DNA of 64,000 bases from Adiantum capillus-veneris (GCA_014529385.2 CM043968.1:26859013-26923012); one strand, 5' to 3'. Counted from the first letter of the stretch, positions 47,011-59,203 are shown. The notes: generated by a model from the sequence alone, not told the origin. Translations and numbers: made by a program.

Positions 47011-47532
47011 TTAGCAAATTATCAACAAAAGAACGACGATGAGAAATACATTATCCTCACGCTTTATATACAAAGTGAAATCTGTTGGACTGTTACCAAA
47101 TCCTTGTTTAACCGAATGAGTGTCATCTTTCTCATACCAAGCACAAGGAGACTGCTTCAACCCATACAAAGGTTTTTTTCTATCCTTTCTTGACAAAAAT
47201 GCGAGGTTGCGTTACATAAACTTTGTCAAATATATCACCATTCAAGAAAGCAATAACAATTTCTAATTGATGTACATCCAATCCAAATGAGCTACCAATG
47301 CACATAGAAAATGAACAATAGGCATATGACAAGTGGGAGAAAAAATGTCTTCATAGTCTATACCTTTTTGTTGTGCATAACCTTTTGCAACAAGTCGATC
47401 CTTATAATGATCAATCTCACCATCCGGCTTATGTTTCAACTTTGTAAACCCACTTTTTACCAATAATTTCACCAGCAAAAACACTCTCTCTATCAACCAC
47501 TTCATTTGCTGTAGTTTTTTTGGATTCTTCAT
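47011..47532 (-). pseudogene. copia RT fragment
   Basis: Minus frames read KSGFTKLKHKPDGEIDHYKDRLVAKGYAQQKGIDYEDIFSP (47263-47470) and KKPLYGLKQSPCAWYEKDDTH (47011-47196). The active site lies in a shifted frame and is lost. 47540-47820 continues in the same direction without recognisable domains. Confidence 0.88.
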
Positions 47533-47849
47533 GCTTGAAAGTTGATAGTAATGTCTTTCCCATTGAGACTAACCAAAGGCCTTGTTCATATCCTTTTCAG
47601 TTGCCTTACTGACTTCATTATCATCTCCAGTAGAAAGATCAAATGCCTTAGCAACTAACTCTTCTGTTAAGTACTCCTCTTTGAAACCTGACCATCATTT
47701 GTCTGCATGTGTTTTAGGTAGACGGTTTCCATCTGAGTTTTTCTCCAACTTACCCGAGGCGATCTTGAAAAATCAAGCAATCCAATCCTCCTAAGACATG
47801 CAGTATTTGCTTCACTATTCTCTAAATTGTACCTGAAGTCAATAAATGT

Positions 47850-50275
47850 GTAATCAGAGAATACTTCATCCCTTGTAGGATGTATATACGGGCAGGAGTA
47901 ACCATTTTCGGCTCATTATCTAAACTCGGATCTGGTACCATAAGGCCTTGATAGCGTGTCTTCCTTGTAGAGAGCATTAGTGCAAGTGTACCCTCATCCT
48001 CTGTTCTTGTATTCAGACTAGCAATTGCAAAAGGATTATGGGTTTTTGACATGTTAACCACCATCGTAAAATGCAAAGGATTGTTGTACACAGGTTGTGA
48101 CTACTCATTACTATGTCGCATGCATAAGTAGGCACTATCCTAGGTTCATCATTAATATGATGTCCTCCTTGATTCTCGATGATTTGTCCCCATAAAATGG
48201 CTTGAGTCTAAATCCATTAATGGGTTTTTTAATTATTTTACCTTCCTGATGAGACAGTATGAAAGTATTTGGTCCCACTGGCCTGACTATTGGAAATGGC
48301 CCTACATATCTGAGTTTGAGTTTACCAGGCCTCAATCCCAATTTGTTGTTATACACCAACACCCAATCACCTGGAGAAAAAATTTTGAACTTTATATTTT
48401 TGCTAATCCAAGCTTGTCTTCTTTTTTTTGGGTAATATCTGCAATGTACAGGCTATGTATTCTATCCTCTTCCAACCTTAGTAAAGCTTCCTTCCTGTAA
48501 TAACTGGCTGACTCTTCAGGGGATAATTTTTCTTGAATTGCAACCCTGAGGCTTGGCACTATAAATTCCATAGGAACTACTACTTCTAACCCATACAGTA
48601 GCTTAAATGGTGTCATGCCAGTAGTCACTTTATATGCTGTCCTAAAAGCCCATAGTGCCGAGTCCAATTTCTCATTCCAGTCTGTCCTATTTTGATTGAC
48701 CAGCTTCTTGATAATCTTGACCAAAATCTTATTGTTACTCTTTGCTTGTCCATTGGCCTCGGGATAGTACACTGTTGACTTCTTATGCAATATCATATGC
48801 AACTCAGTCAGTTTATTGATCACCTTATTAATAAAATGTCCTCCCTGATCACAAACTAGCTCAATGGGACATCCAAACCTTGTCATAATGTTTCTGTACT
48901 TTTGCTTTATTATCTCTTAAAGCCACTTCTTCTACCCAATTTTTACAGTAGTCAGTTGCAACCCATATATACCTGTTCTGTGTAAATCTTGCAAGTGGTT
49001 TGATTGAAGCAACAAAATCCAATCCCCACTTGTGGAATGGCTCCAAAGGCAAAATAGGTTGCAATGGCATTCTGTCTACAATCAATGGCCTGCCATCCCT
49101 TTGGCACAACAAACAGTTACTGAACTCCTGATCATCTTTAATTATTGTTGGCCACCAAAGTCCTGCTTGAAATACTTTCCTTGCAGTTAGCTCTCCTAAA
49201 ATATGTCCTTCTGCATTACCTGCATGAGCTTCTACCAATACTGCTTTTTGCTCAAACTCAGGGACATATCTCCTTATCACCTGATCAATTCCTCTCTTAT
49301 ATAAGAGTCTTGCAATAACTGTATATGGTTTACTCCTCAATGCCATTCTCTTCCTTTGGTCTTTGGTCATTGGTTTAGGTAACACCCCTTTAGTAAAAAT
49401 TTGAAACATGTCATCATACCAATCCCTTGACTGGTCAGTCACCTGAACTAAAAATAGTTTTGCATCAGGTAATTGCTTAAGTACTCTCGCGGAATCATCC
49501 TTACCTGTTTCCAATCTACTGAGATAGCCAGCCAAGACATGAAGCTTCCCAGGAGTATGTATTACCACATATTCAAATTCAAGCAAGAGCAGTATCCATC
49601 TAGCCAACCTTCCTGACATATGTGGTTTGTTCACCAAATAGATAAGAGCCTGATGATCTACATGGAAGAATACCCTATTGGCTAAAAGGTAATGTCTAAA
49701 TTTTTGCAATGCGTAGATCATTCCCAAGCATTCTCTCTCAATCACTGTATAATTCTTCTCTGCAGGTGTTAGTACCCTACTTGCATAGTAAATTGGTCTA
49801 AACCAACCTCTTCTGGTTTCTTGCACCCACTGCCACATGAAATGCATCCACAAAAGTATGGAATGGTAATTTCCAATCAGGAACAATTAAAATTGGTGCT
49901 ACAATCAACATTTTTTTGAGAGTCCTAAATGCCTAGTTGTTCTCCCTAGTTGAATGGGGCATCCTTGTTTGCTAGTTTTGTTAGTGGAGTGCATACATGA
50001 GCCAAATACCTCAAAAATATGTTATGCCACTTCACTTGACCCAAAAATCTACCCAATTGCTTAATTGCCTTGGTTTGATTGCTTCCAGCTTCCTTGGATC
50101 TATAGATACTCGTTCTTCAGAAATTACTTGTCCAAAGAGAACTCCTCTCTTAGCTGCAAAGGCACACTTGGCTGGGTTCAGTGAAAGTCTCAATTCCTTG
50201 CATTTAGGAAAACACAATCTCAGTGCTCAAGATGCTCCTACTTCTTTCCAAAAACACTAAAATCATCCAAAAAAA
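47850..50275 (-). mobile_element. Truncated Ty3-gypsy segment (non-chromovirus type)
   Basis: In minus orientation: end of RT (50217-50032, LRLSLNPAKCAFAAKRGVLFGQVIS), RNase H (49886 on: YASRVLTPAEKNYTVIERECLGMIYALQKFRHYLL, FHVDHQAL), integrase zinc region (HILGELTARKVFQAGLWW, CLLCQRDG) and core (WGLDFVASI, VATDYCKNWVEEVAL, then 48886 on: CDQGGHFINK and YYPEANGQAKSNNK), and C-terminal LRPGKLKLRYVGPFPIVRP...NGFRLKPFYG (48362-48190). Gag, protease and most of RT are absent and no gypsy LTRs are seen, so it came in as a fragment. The integrase core style (FHKWGLDF, DY..NWVE) fits the Tat/Athila side of gypsy. 47850-48130 reads as its undefined 3' part. Confidence 0.88.
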
Positions 50276-50338
50276 CCCTTATAAATTTGCAGAATTCTGC
50301 CCACACTTGTCATATAAAGTGAGCTTATACAACCCACC

Positions 50339-51172
50339 TCATAAAATGTCAAATGCAACAATTTCATCACCAAAATTGAGATCATGTATTATACATCTGT
50401 CATCCACAAATTTAACTACAAGACCAAGTCTAGCAAGTGCAAATACATACAAAAAATTCTTCTTGATCCCAGGTGCATAAAATGCATTAAAAAGTGTGAA
50501 AGAATTGCCATTTGCAGCAATAAGCACAATCTTTTCAACTCCCTGAACCGGATTAAAGGCATTGTTGGCACAAGTAACTGAATTTTCGTGAGGGATAGAC
50601 TCAAGAGAGGTGAACAAATCACGATGTGAGGTAATGTGCTTTGTAGCACCACTGTCAAAATGTCACATATGTGAATTTGCAACAACTGACATGCATGCAT
50701 CATGGACAGCAGGATTATAGGTACACTCTGCACTAAAATCCCATTCTGCATCAACATCAACATCACAGTCTCCTTTCACAGAAGACTCAACAATAGCTAC
50801 ATTTGTAGTGGATCCAGCATTTTCAGTGGAACCGCCCTCTTTCTTCTTAGCCTCTTTGGCTTTCAACTTAGGACACTGCTTGATCAAGTGATCATTAGCT
50901 TTACAATAATGGCAGTGCATCTTCTTTTTGCCCTTATCACCAGAATTTCCAAAAGAGTTGTTTCCAGTAGAAGCATTAGGAACATGTGATTTTCCACTCA
51001 TATAAGAAACCATAAGAAGTGGCTGCAATGTATTACCACCCTTCCTTTGAGTAGCAATAAAATCCTGTTCAACTGCACGATGTCTAGTCCTATATTTTTT
51101 GAAAAGTGACTCTTGCAACAGTAATGTGCACAATGCATCAAACAATACAACTTCAGGATATCCTTGGTTCAT
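50339..51172 (-). pseudogene. copia gag zinc knuckle and protease
   Basis: 51172-50663 ends gag with CHYCKANDHLIKQC, a complete CCHC knuckle, and a KGDCDVDVDAEWDFSAECTY linker also present in copy 1. The protease follows with HFDSGATKHIT, the correct DSGA active site. One stop replaces the Trp before it (near 50661-50663). The reading continues to 50275, where gypsy sequence begins. Confidence 0.9.
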
Positions 51173-51178
51173 AAGTCT

Positions 51179-51760
51179 CTAAGTACTAGCAAAGGTCTGG
51201 TAAGAGTCCAACAAGACATCAAGAACATTCTGCACAAGGCAAGTGTCTGAAATGACTTCACCTACAGAAATAAGCTGCTCATTGATATCATTGACACCAG
51301 CAAGGAAAGTGTCCATATCATCTTTCTCATGCATAATCTTTGACTCCAGCTCTTTACGCATCAATGCAATTTTTGCCTCATTGCGGCTTGCATAAAGACC
51401 ATCCAAAATATCCCAAGCCTGTTTTGCAAATTTTGCTGAATGAATGTGAGGAGTAATGGTGAGCTTCACAGACAATGCAATCAATGCATGAGCCTGCATA
51501 TCCTTTACATCCCAATGAGCTTGTTCTACCGCAGGCAAAACAACTCTAACGTCAACAATCCTTGCAGCAAGACGTGCAACATCCTCAACATCGCCTGTAT
51601 CCTCAGAACTAGGACGTACATCAATGCCCTGCACAATGTTCGATACGCCCTTTGCCATAAGAACATGTTGCATCATATAAGCCCACATAGGGTAATTTTC
51701 CCCATCCAATCTTTCCTCAGCAGCAAACATCTTGAGCACATATGTGTTGTTGTCAGCCAT
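51179..51760 (-). CDS. copia gag (capsid region), nearly intact
   Basis: The likely start is the Met of MADNNTYVLKMFAAEERLDG at 51760; the frame is open upstream to 51823 but copy 1 shares only this point. It has MWAYMMQHVLMAKGV, HWDVKDMQAHALIALSVK, AKQAWDILDGLYASRNEAK and LMRKELESKIMHEKDDMDTFLAGVNDINEQL, the UBN2-type gag domain. It ends at a stop at 51179-51181, after which gag resumes in a new frame. This is the best preserved retroelement frame in the window. Confidence 0.88.
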   Translation of the reverse strand: MADNNTYVLKMFAAEERLDGENYPMWAYMMQHVLMAKGVSNIVQGIDVRPSSEDTGDVEDVARLAARIVDVRVVLPAVEQAHWDVKDMQAHALIALSVKLTITPHIHSAKFAKQAWDILDGLYASRNEAKIALMRKELESKIMHEKDDMDTFLAGVNDINEQLISVGEVISDTCLVQNVLDVLLDSYQTFAST

Positions 51761-52032
51761 GGTAAGTGTTGCACCTGATATGAAAACTGCCCGAAAAGAG
51801 GAGAAGGAAAGCAGGAACAACACGTGCTATATAGCACAAATCGTAGAAGACCGTAAGGACATGTTATGCAAAAAACAACACTGATAGAATTTTTGCACAA
51901 AATGACAAAATAGCATGTGCAGTATTGTCTATAGTGGAAATGAAGGCCGAAATGAGCCCGAATCAAAAATCTGAGAAAGTGAGTAGGCGTGTGCTGGAGC
52001 TGCTAACGACTAAGCCCGAGAGGATGTAACCT

Positions 52033-52044
52033 GCTCTGATACCA
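52033..52044 (-). promoter_or_regulatory. Primer-binding site of copia copy 2
   Basis: Minus strand TGGTATCAGAGC, two bases after the LTR; complementary to initiator Met-tRNA. Confidence 0.92.
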
Positions 52045-52046
52045 AT

Positions 52047-52274
52047 TGTTGGAATTAGGGCTGCATGAAAACACACACAACTTGGAGAAGACGAAGGAAG
52101 CTCAAGGCACACAACAGAGAGTGTATTACTTAGTGTGCAATGGAAAGATAGATAGCCCTAGAATGAATGGGTGCATATACATAGACGGGGGAAAAAACCT
52201 CTTAGTGAGGGAAAAAATCCCCCGACGGTCCTAAGTGTGTTCAAACACATCACTACTGCATGTATATGGTAACA
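52047..52274 (-). repeat. 5' LTR of copia copy 2
   Basis: Minus strand starts TGTTACCATATACATGC and ends CTAATTCCAACA. By eye it differs from the 3' LTR at many positions, so the insertion is not recent. Confidence 0.93.
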
Positions 52275-52279
52275 AAGAG

Positions 52280-52400
52280 CGCTAGAAATGTGAACACCAG
52301 GTAAATACAAGTTGTCCCTCTAGAGGGGATCCAACGGGGGATTTGAACCCACAACCCGTACATTGAAAAGCCAAAGCCTTACCATTAGACCAACTCTTTG
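52280..52400 (-). mobile_element. tRNA-derived SINE head (candidate)
   Basis: On the minus strand, a Pol III A-box-like TTGGTCTAATGGTAAGG is followed about 40 bp later by a B-box-like GGGTTCAAATCCC. The spacing matches an internal tRNA promoter, but the cloverleaf is poor: the acceptor arms do not pair. This fits the head of a plant SINE. Its tail would lie toward 52275, where the copia LTR starts, so the SINE was probably there first. Confidence 0.5.
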
Positions 52401-53210
52401 GGCACTTGCAATTGCATGTTTGTCTAAGCATCCACTTAGAAATGGACTTCAGTGTAGGGTTGTACTTTTGACAAAAGACATATACTTCCTCCCCTCCACC
52501 GTTATTTTTGTTTTCAAAATTTTGAAGATACTCCTCCTTTTTTTTCCAAAACTCACGGGTGTGAGTGAATGTATTAATTAAATAAAAAAATTACATGACC
52601 TCTCATGCTCACAGACCGAGCCAGGGAAACCATAGAAGATACTCCTACCTTACAATTACAATCCTTTGCTATGAAGTCAATCTTTCATCACATAAGGGTA
52701 TGTTTGATTGCTAGTACACACAAAGAGGTCACCTTTGATCTTGATTTTCCCTTTCTTCAATGGACTTGCCTTGGTGTTATATGTAATTATACCTCTTTAT
52801 CATAGACTAATATATGACCGTGCGTTGCTGCGGCTAGAAAATACATGTCTTCTATTTTTACAACTACAAAGGTGAAAAATTATATAGATTCTATTCTTCT
52901 ACATGTATACACTCTCTTGTATTTCAAAAAAATGATTCACAACATCTCTCTATGGATTCTCAAAAAAATTTATACATGCAGGAGGCAACAAATATTCCTT
53001 TAATACCAAGATTGGAAGGTTCTCACATGTTATGTAGGATTTTCTTGCCCTTATTCAATGGATCTAGGAGTGCTTTATAGCTATTGAAGAGAACAATGAG
53101 AGAGAGAGAGAGAAGGAGAGAGAGGAGATTAGCATTTATATTCTCCTCCTCCTCCTCCTCGCCCTTCTCTCTCTTTAATTGGATAGCTCTCTAGGTTGCT
53201 TGCAGTTGTT
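52401..53210. other. No gene seen
   Basis: AT-rich with short CT and GA runs (53101-53180). No domain. Confidence 0.4.
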
Positions 53211-53211
53211 T

Positions 53212-53214
<3 letters not shown>

Positions 53215-53291
<77 letters not shown>
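53215..53291. repeat. (CT)n(AC)n microsatellite
   Basis: About 18 CT followed by 20 AC units. Confidence 0.96.
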
Positions 53292-53292
<1 letters not shown>

Positions 53293-53473
53293 CTAGTGCC
53301 CAAAAAACACTTAGTAGGTTTTCTTACCTTCTAATCTAAAATTTAGAGGTAACGTTTCAAAATTTGTAGGTGACATTACACTTTTTTCTCAAGATTTTCT
53401 CTCAATTCATGAAGTCTCCAACGTTTATGGTGTTCGTCAAACAATAGAAGTTTCTTCTTGTTAAGCAACATGC

Positions 53474-53566
<93 letters not shown>
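53474..53566. repeat. (GA)n(GATA)n(GA)n microsatellite
   Basis: GA, then about six GATA units, then GA again; the tetramer block sits symmetrically inside a GA array. Confidence 0.96.
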
Positions 53567-53568
<2 letters not shown>

Positions 53569-53599
53569 TGATTGTATGATAAAAAAGAGAGCACAGAGG

Positions 53600-54210
53600 G
53601 TCTGCTAGCTCCATGATGAAGGATAATTTAACCTTGAATAGCTTCTCCAAGGAGATGTTGCACATCTTTGGTCAACATGGAACACGATCATGCCTATGTG
53701 TACCACATATGAGAGATGCAGGTGTCCACGGATGTGCAGAAGATGTGTAGTGCCATTGCCACCCAATGAGCCATCTTGTGAGGAGTACCATCACCACTTG
53801 GTTGCACTCACATCGAGCTGGTATGCTAAAGATGGATAATTACAAGCCTTTAGAAGAGGTGAAAAGAATCATAGCTCATATTTCCTCATTGGATGACTTA
53901 TACATCAGACTCAACATTCTTGAGTCCATGGGATTGGTCCCTAACTTGATGTAGGAAGAGATGAAGAATGGTTTACAAACATCAAAGCATGTTGTTGGGT
54001 TGCGAGCCTTAAAAGGATCATCTCCATACCCATCCCACATTCATGCAAACCAGCAGTTCGAGAAACCATTAATGTGTTAAGACAGCATGCAAGGTCTAGA
54101 TGAGGGAGAATATCCCTCTTCACCATCATCATTAGATGTTGGATCAATGGCACCTTCAACAAATAATCAGTATCGCATTGCGACACCTTCCTCTCCCTAC
54201 TAAAAGTGTC
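53600..54210 (+). pseudogene. Unrecognised host-gene fragment
   Basis: A frame with few stops reads MRDAGVHGCAEDV, a stop, CHCHPMSHLVRSTITTWLHSHRAGMLKMDNYKPLEE... then VKRIIAHISSLDDLYIRLNILESMGLVP, a stop at 53952-53954, and a Ser/Pro-rich stretch to about 54200 (YPSSPSSLDVGSM). It looks like real protein (Cys/His cluster, helical segment, disordered tail) but I cannot name the family. It is decayed by three or more stops. Confidence 0.45.
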
Positions 54211-54650
54211 AAAGCTTTCATCTCTTGTAACATTGATATTGTGTATCCTAGTGCTGGAAAAAGGGCTAGGTTTAGTGTAATCCCACCTAGAAATGTATTT
54301 GAGTGTACGCTTCCAAGTTTTTTGAGAGAAATATTGTGTATTTGAGTGCTAAAAAAAAACCTAGATTTAGTATGATCCCACCTGCAAAATAAAACCTTGA
54401 AATATAGTAAGCTTGCCTTTAAAATTTCCCATACATAGGTTTTCCAAGTTTTTGGGACACAGACACACACACAGATTCTATGCCTGCTTCTTTGTTTATC
54501 TATCTTGTGCACGTCTATACTCGGTGCCTCTAGCCTACCATATACCATCTTCGACAATAAACAAAAAAAAATCTCTTTGTTTCTCATAGCTCGTCTTGAG
54601 GCATCAAACCATGCAAAAATATTCCATGCCTTTGTGCTCATGTGGATGCA
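54211..54650. other. No gene seen
   Basis: Contains two related phrases (tgagtgt/gtgctggaaaaagggctaggtttagtgtaatcccacct and a second copy near 54340-54385), a local duplication. No domain. Confidence 0.4.
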
Positions 54651-54652
54651 TG

Positions 54653-54731
<79 letters not shown>
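54653..54731. repeat. (CT)n microsatellite
   Basis: About 39 CT units. Confidence 0.97.
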
Positions 54732-54733
<2 letters not shown>

Positions 54734-55550
54734 CGTGCCCTTTGGTCCCTTTTTGCCCTTAAAAAAAAAAGAGAATCTCTTTAGTTTTTCACAATTAAAA
54801 AACTCTTTAAAAAAAGAAAAAATATTCATTAAAAAAGGGGTGTCTCTCTCCTGCACGTGTCCTTCCCCTCGCTTTTCTTTTGAGGCTCACAGGTCAAAGC
54901 AAAAAGAGAGACGACTTTCCCTTTTTCAATTAGATCAACCTGAGCATCTCCTCTAGTTCCTATAAAAAGAAATGAAACAAGGTGAAAATTCACTATGGCC
55001 TACATAAGGCTATTGAGAGGAATATAATAATAAGGCTTCTGTAGGAAAAAGAAAATGAGAAAATGACACTAATATTCTAAAACATATGTTATCACAATAA
55101 AATATTACCTTTCTAAAAACAAGTGTAGCAATGAACTATTTAGATCATAATATATTAGAAGCATTATAAATAATGATTGAAAAAACACTTGATGCATTGC
55201 AAGAAATTGCAAAAAAACAAAGTGAAAGAGGATGGGAAAGATTGTGTGTGGCCCAATACCCAACGCCCCTCTTTAAAGAGGCCCACTCACAAGGGCTTAC
55301 GAAGGATAGTATAAAAATAATTGTCAACATTAGTTTGCAATTTTATACTAATAATCAAGCTTTATCCGGCAATTCACAATTTCACCCAAAATGCAACACT
55401 TTACTAAGGACTTACATAGCCCAAAAAATAAAGCCGACAATATATTTACTTTTGAATACTAGTGGGCATTGTTCAGCCTCACTAAAGTGACATGCTTTTT
55501 TTTTTTTGCAAAACTCACAATGGTGAATATATTATATTGATCAACCCAAA
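54732..55550. other. No recognised gene
   Basis: 55173-55490 (+) is open for 105 codons (MIEKTLDALQEIAKKQSERGWERL...) with no recognisable domain. The rest is AT-rich. Confidence 0.35.
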
Positions 55551-55553
55551 GAA

Positions 55554-57720
55554 TTACAAATTCTTGTCATGCTTGCATCGAGCCATGACATCACAAGGAG
55601 ACCATAGATACATTGGCTGACAGGGGAGTTGCCCCGTCTTAAACCTTGCTAGCCAATTACAACAATGTTCTTCAACTTGATCCACTCGTCTGTTCTTCCA
55701 TTTCCCTAGGGTTAGAATCCTCCTCCTGCTTTCGTGAATTATTTCCATAAACTTGGTTGTTTCCATGGTGTTATTGAACACCCGATTGTTCCTGGTCTTC
55801 TAGATCTGTTCAAAGTATTACTATCTGACAATTTGCATTGTAATCAGCATCTCTTGATTCTTAAAAGTCCTTCCTCCTTGAAAGAGATCATTTTTATAGA
55901 AATATATCTTCCAATTCCTTTGGACCCACTTGCAGATCCCTCCTGCTAGACCGTAGATCACCGGGCATTTCTTAAAGAGATGGGAGAGGTCTTCACTGTC
56001 CATTTTGCATTGCGAGCATGTGTCTGGGCCGATCCCCCTATCAAGAACCTTCACCTCGATCGGTAAGGCACCCACTGTACCTTCCAAAGAAACACCTTCA
56101 TATCCTGAGGCAACTGTGGGCACCCAATGTTCTTGGTAACTATCGCCCATCTTCTTTTTGTCCTGTTCATTCCACATTGTTTCTTCAGGGGAAGGAATCA
56201 ATCTGTTGACGACGTAAGTGTGAGGTAGATTTCTTTAGTTTGAGGTTTATAGAAGTGTTTGTCCTTAGGCCAGCGCCAGGCTTTCCACTCAAACTTAGAC
56301 TCGCAGCTAGGGAGGTCCCAATTCTCTAGCCTTTCAAGGACTCTACTAATTAGCAGTCTCTCATTCCCATTCGGATTGTGTTGGAGAACCATTTGGTCAC
56401 TTTCTTTCCACTAGTTACAGCTATAATCCCAACGGTGGCCCACACGTTTAACACCTTTGTTGTTGATCTTTCTAGTAACTTCCCTCCAGAATGGGTTTAA
56501 GAGGATGCTTCTTGCCTTAGACAACCATGGGGACCAATGAGTAATAGAGTTGTGACAGAACCTCATCATCTCTCCCCACTCTAACGTCTATGTTTCTCTG
56601 ATACATTTCCAAACCAGTTGGCCCGTTGATCCCCCTAGCTTCAGGCTAGTCCACATGGGCGCAAGTAGTTTGTTGTGCACTTTGAGCCCTTTCCACTGAC
56701 CACCTGTTGAGCAGAGCTTGGCATTGTCCGTCAAGGCCTTGGCCATAATAGCCCAAGATTGGTTTTTCTTCGCAAGAGAAGCCATGAACTTGGCACAATG
56801 GGCCTCCACATGTGTGCTAGGATATTGCACTTTGAACCTGGGCAATGAAAATGTTTGCACAATTTCCAAAGATTTTCTAACAACTTGGGGCCAAGCTTTA
56901 AAAAATAGCAACGAGTCATCTGCAAAAAGTTTAGCAAGTAGTTGATTGTTGTTAGATAGAGACAGCCCTTGAATATCTCCTCTTGCGGCACTATCCTCCA
57001 ACAATGTTACTATAGGGTGAGATCCGATGGCAAACATAAGAGGGGCAAGAGGGCATCCTTGTTTGATGGATCTCTTGACCTGAAACCCTTCCACTACTCT
57101 CTCATTGAAAAGGAGATCCGAGTGGCTCCCTTCACCTAGAGTGCTCGTTACCCGACACATCTGAGGCCCAAAGCCCAGTGATTGCATAACATCTTCCACA
57201 AAAGACCATGTGATCCTATCATAGGCTTTATCTAAGTCTAATTGGAGCAAGATACATTCTTGCTTAGTGAAGGCGGCATACTCGATGCCGACCATTGCTG
57301 CTAGGATATTATCATATATTGACCTTCCTTTGATAAATCCATGCTGATGGTGAGTTATCACTTTGTCCAGAAGGGGAGATAGATTAAGGGAAACTGCTTT
57401 AGCAATAATTTTGTAGGCTACTGACATCATGGTTATGGGCCACCAATGTTTCAATTGGGAGCAGCACACTTGCTTCAAAATTGGTTTGATGAGTCCCCTT
57501 TTAATGCTAGGGTCTAAGACCCCATCATCCAAGGCGGCCTGGTTAGCCATTGCTATAATAGGGGACTTCAGCTTGTCCTAGTATTCCATGAAGAACTCAA
57601 TAGTCAGTCCATCCCATCTAGGGGATTTTTCTTTGCCTAAGGCTTGTAGCACGAGCGATCACTCTTCCTCGATGATCTCCCTTTCCAAGAGGTTAGCCTC
57701 AAAAATGGAAACGGTTTTTT
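55554..57720 (-). mobile_element. L1-type LINE, RT and C-terminal zinc finger
   Basis: Minus orientation. RT begins about 57720 (SPRWDGLTIEFFMEY in a frame with a stop), then 57550-56588: YKIIAKAVSLNLSPLL, HQHGFIKGRSIYDNI, motif A LDLDKAYDRITW, KRSIKQGCPLAPLMF and the catalytic FADDSLLFF, with both Asp present. After a shift, the C-terminal part (56201-55821) ends in a zf-RVT motif, CSQCKMDSEDLSHLFKKC. No endonuclease or ORF1 is seen, so it is 5'-truncated, as usual for LINEs. It is closely related to the 9851-12416 copy. Confidence 0.92.
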
Positions 57721-57745
57721 TAATAGTTCCCAAAAATGTTAAGAA

Positions 57746-58260
57746 ATATGACGTAGCTAAGTAGATAATTGAGTAGATTACTTAATGGAGAGAGATAATT
57801 TTCACGCACAAGATATTATAGAGTAGAGACAGAGAGAGAGAGTACACACGATATACGTGGTTCACCCAATGTGGGCTACATCCATGGGAAAGCAGCAATG
57901 GCTTTAGTACTTCAAACAAGAAGTAGGTTACAAAGGGATCATACCCTTAATAGAGCTCCCACCTTGCTTCACTCTCACCACCTCACTCTATCAACTTCAC
58001 ACTATCAAATGTGTGTAGAAATGTCCTCCTTTTATAGGCCAAAAGGGCTATAAAAGGATTTCACACTATCAAATGTGTGTAGAAATGGCCTCCTTTTATA
58101 GGCCAAAAGGAGAGGGAATCCATGTGTAGCCACCCTTGTGATATGTCCAAATCGGACCCTCCGCCAAATTAGTCCGCGCCTCGGGATGGGTTTAGTGCGC
58201 CTCAAGAACCCGCTACCCACTTCCCAGTCATCGATCCCCTCACCCCCCCGCCCCCTAATT
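57746..58260. repeat. Possible LTR with 62-bp tandem duplication
   Basis: 57855-57895 has acgtggttcaccc...gggctacatccatgg, a phrase I know from many plant LTR-type repeats. tttcacactatcaaatgtgtgtagaaatg followed by cctccttttataggcc occurs twice in tandem, from about 57996 and 58058. LTR ends are not defined. Confidence 0.55.
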
Positions 58261-58711
58261 AAATTTTGTGTGTCACTTACTCACGAGGTGAAACTATAGA
58301 GAGTATGCATGAGGATGCAACTATTGAGTTTTTTGGTATAGATATGATGACTTTTTGTGCCTAGTTGATTGGTCAATGGCTGCTTCTACGTATATATTTG
58401 AAGATGGATATGGAGAGTGCTATTTCTAGTAATGGACAAGAAGCTTCTCAAGCAATGGACAAGAAGCATTCAAATGGCTTTTGTGTCTAAGAACAGTACC
58501 CTATGAGAGTTGGAGACCTAGTAAAAGAGATGTTGATAGACATCTCTGACCCTTTTTCCTTGATATCTCATTAGAAAACTTCTTTGATCAAGGGGAGTCT
58601 ACATGCCAATAAAAGGGTCAATGTGGATGGATATCACCACCACACATAGTGAAGATGTGTCTAAAGCAGCAAGCAAAGCATCCAACATTTGGTTAGGTTG
58701 TCATATCACAC

Positions 58712-58768
<57 letters not shown>

Positions 58769-59161
58769 TCACCAAGCACTAGCTTCTATGGAGTTGAGGT
58801 TCCATACATCTTTCAGGCCTAGACAAGGATCACTTGTTCCAAATTTGGTGTTAGAGGATGCCTTGCTAGTGTTTGTACGTGATTTGGTCACATAGTAATT
58901 CCTGTAAGAAATATAGAACAAAATAGGATTTTGTAGCAAGAGAGATATATAATGCAAAGTAGATTAGTGACAAATCAAAATTTAAATTAGCACTATTACA
59001 AAGTGATAGCCTCATCCACCCATGCGCTCTCAAGATAGAGCGTAGATGGAGATATAGACAACTAGAGCTGGTATGCAAGAATACAAGGGGCCGGTTATCC
59101 TTCAATATTGGATGACATGGTTTGTGGAGATGGAATCCTTATATAGAGCTACAGCTGGGTG

Positions 59162-59165
<4 letters not shown>
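58261..59165. other. No gene; contains (GA)n at 58713-58760
   Basis: Short frames only. A pure GA array of about 24 units is the one clear feature. Confidence 0.5.

Positions 59166-59167
<2 letters not shown>

Positions 59168-59202
<35 letters not shown>
59168..59202. repeat. (GT)n microsatellite
   Basis: About 17 GT units. Confidence 0.95.

Positions 59203-59203
<1 letters not shown>

Larger units (their letters stand above)
45714..52274 (-). mobile_element. Ty1-copia retrotransposon (copy 2) with gypsy segment
   Basis: Two LTRs of exactly 228 bp in the same orientation (minus) bound gag, protease, RT and RNase H parts of the copy 1 family. The integrase and early RT regions are absent, and a Ty3-gypsy segment fills 47850-50275 in the same orientation. 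The five bases outside the LTRs (gcatg on the left, aagag on the right) do not match, so either the target duplication has decayed or the two ends come from recombination between elements. Confidence 0.88.

Noticed and set aside
52290-52400. Functional tRNA gene
   Set aside because: A- and B-box-like sequences are present, but acceptor stems do not pair and the T stem has a mismatch.
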